Positions 63,251-64,000 of a DNA stretch of 64,000 nucleotides are shown here, piece after piece. The first letter of the stretch is position 1, and each line of letters starts with the position of its first letter. Both the position numbers and the translations under genes were made by a program. The stretch lies in the NCBI GenBank assembly GCA_024707075.1, contig JANQAK010000004.1, positions 434,001 through 498,000 on the forward strand, read 5' to 3'. Under the pieces are notes generated by a model, which saw only the letters and a list, made by a program, of their open reading frames with translations, did no database searches and was not told the DNA's origin. This DNA comes from Afipia sp. (lineage in GTDB: Bacteria > Pseudomonadota > Alphaproteobacteria > Rhizobiales > Xanthobacteraceae).

Positions 63251-64000
63251 ATGCAGACGAACAATCTCGCCTTTGCCGTACTGGACCGGGCGCGCAGGCA
63301 CCCCGATACTGTCGCCTTCGTGGTCGCCGGCCGTACCATCTCCTATGCCCGCGTCGCCGACCTCATGGTCAACTTCGCCCGCCGTATGCAGCAACTCGGC
63401 ATCGACAGGCAGTCGGTGGTCGGCCTCGCCATCACGGACACAGCCACCGCGATCACTTCCGCCCTCGCCCTTGCGCTGCTCGGCAGCCGCTGGGTGCAGG
63501 TCTCGCGCACCTCGCCAACGGCCTACTCGGCCGCTACCCACGTGCTCGCCACAGGCGCTGCAGCCCGCCTGCCAGGTCGCATCGAGATCGGCAAGGACTG
63601 GTTCGATGCTCCACGCCTCGGCCGCGACGTCCCGTTCGCCGGCCATGCGAGCCCCGACGACACCTGGATGATCGCCCACTCCTCCGGCACCACCGGCCGA
63701 CCCAAGTTCATGCCGCTCACCTATGGCACCATCTGGCGGCGCTTCCAGAACCCCGAACTGCAGGACGGCATCGCGCCGGTTACCTTCAACCTGTTCCCGC
63801 CCACCAGCTACGTCGGCAGCAAGATCGGCATCGGCAACCTGATCCTGGGCGGCACCAACGTCGCGCCAGCGCCGTTCGACACGCTGGTGCGGATCGGCGT
63901 GACGCGGGTGATGGGGTCGCCGGCGCAGATCGCCAACACCATCGTCGAAAAGACGCCCGTTCCACAAAGCGGTTGCGCTCGCTGAAAGTCACCGGCGCCC
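63251..64000 (+). CDS. AMP-dependent acyl-CoA synthetase, 5' part (truncated by window edge, frame broken near 63968)
   Basis: The reading frame from ATG 63251 encodes an N-terminal adenylate-forming domain: TVAFVVAGRTISYARVADLM, the phosphate loop HSSGTTGRPKFMPLTYGTIW (residues 143-162) and PPTSYVGSKIGIGNLILGG. The frame runs to a stop at 63985, but homologous-looking sequence (RLRSLKVTGA) continues in the next frame. One missing C in AGC|GG at 63968-63971 would join them to the window end. The rest of the enzyme lies beyond 64000. Codon choice is very GC-rich, as in the preceding outer-membrane gene and somewhat unlike the genes before 62.4 kb. Confidence 0.75.

Overview
This 64 kb window is GC-rich alphaproteobacterial chromosome. 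The best fit is the order Hyphomicrobiales, family Nitrobacteraceae/Bradyrhizobiaceae (Bradyrhizobium, Rhodopseudomonas or Afipia relatives). Support comes from the glnB-glnA pair, the tig-clpP-clpX-lon block with a nearby HU gene, DUF1236 and DUF2842 proteins, a PimC/PimD-like dehydrogenase pair and interspersed palindromic repeats. There is no 16S rRNA gene, so genus is not resolved.

Layout. 1-10.9 kb is a catabolic block for a carboxylic or aromatic/alicyclic acid: acyl-CoA ligases, an HxlR repressor, a hydroxychromene-carboxylate-isomerase-like protein, a CaiB CoA-transferase, a GST, two twin SDRs, a two-subunit-type acyl-CoA dehydrogenase pair and a thiolase. Three matching inverted repeats (AGTTC-N7-GAACT type) lie in its divergent promoter regions. 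11-22.3 kb is an exopolysaccharide/capsule locus: ligase/polymerase, glycosyl-phosphate transferase, glycosyltransferase, Wza-like export protein, Wzz/BY-kinase-like co-polymerase, GNAT protein, deacetylase-like protein. 22.3-33.6 kb is mixed housekeeping: ctaA, an FTR1 permease, metY, a CoA-binding protein, an enoyl-CoA hydratase, a thioesterase, rplM-rpsI, a GGDEF protein, a small monooxygenase, an AI-2E-family permease and a methyltransferase-like protein of unlike composition. 33.8-39.1 kb holds glnA, glnB, the bifunctional NAD(P)H-hydrate repair enzyme and a cupredoxin-fold protein. 39.2-46.95 kb holds tRNA-Leu, a four-gene minus-strand operon (PhoU/DUF47-like protein, barrel-less PPDK-like protein, FabI-like reductase, MgtA-type ATPase) and a decayed RelBE-type module. 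47.4-59.3 kb is the protein quality-control block tig-clpP-clpX-lon. It is interrupted between clpP and clpX by a 5 kb cassette encoding an exported TPR-CHAT (caspase-like) protease candidate, an exported Ig-like protein and two zinc-ribbon proteins. 59.4-62.1 kb holds tRNA-Val, a YciI protein, pepT, hupB and tRNA-Asp.

The final 1.6 kb looks like a join. The N-terminus of a tartrate/isopropylmalate-type dehydrogenase (+) stops abruptly where the C-terminus of an opposite-strand outer-membrane beta-barrel gene stops.

Data quality. About ten genes, including rplM, glnB and lon, are each broken by a single-base indel, mostly in short homopolymers. This looks like base-calling error, not gene decay. 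Those genes are annotated as single loci with the break located. The most interesting biology is the CHAT/zinc-ribbon cassette inside the Clp locus. Next come the PPDK-like/PhoU-like operon, the shared catabolic operator, and several proteins that keep a fold but have lost the family's catalytic residues.
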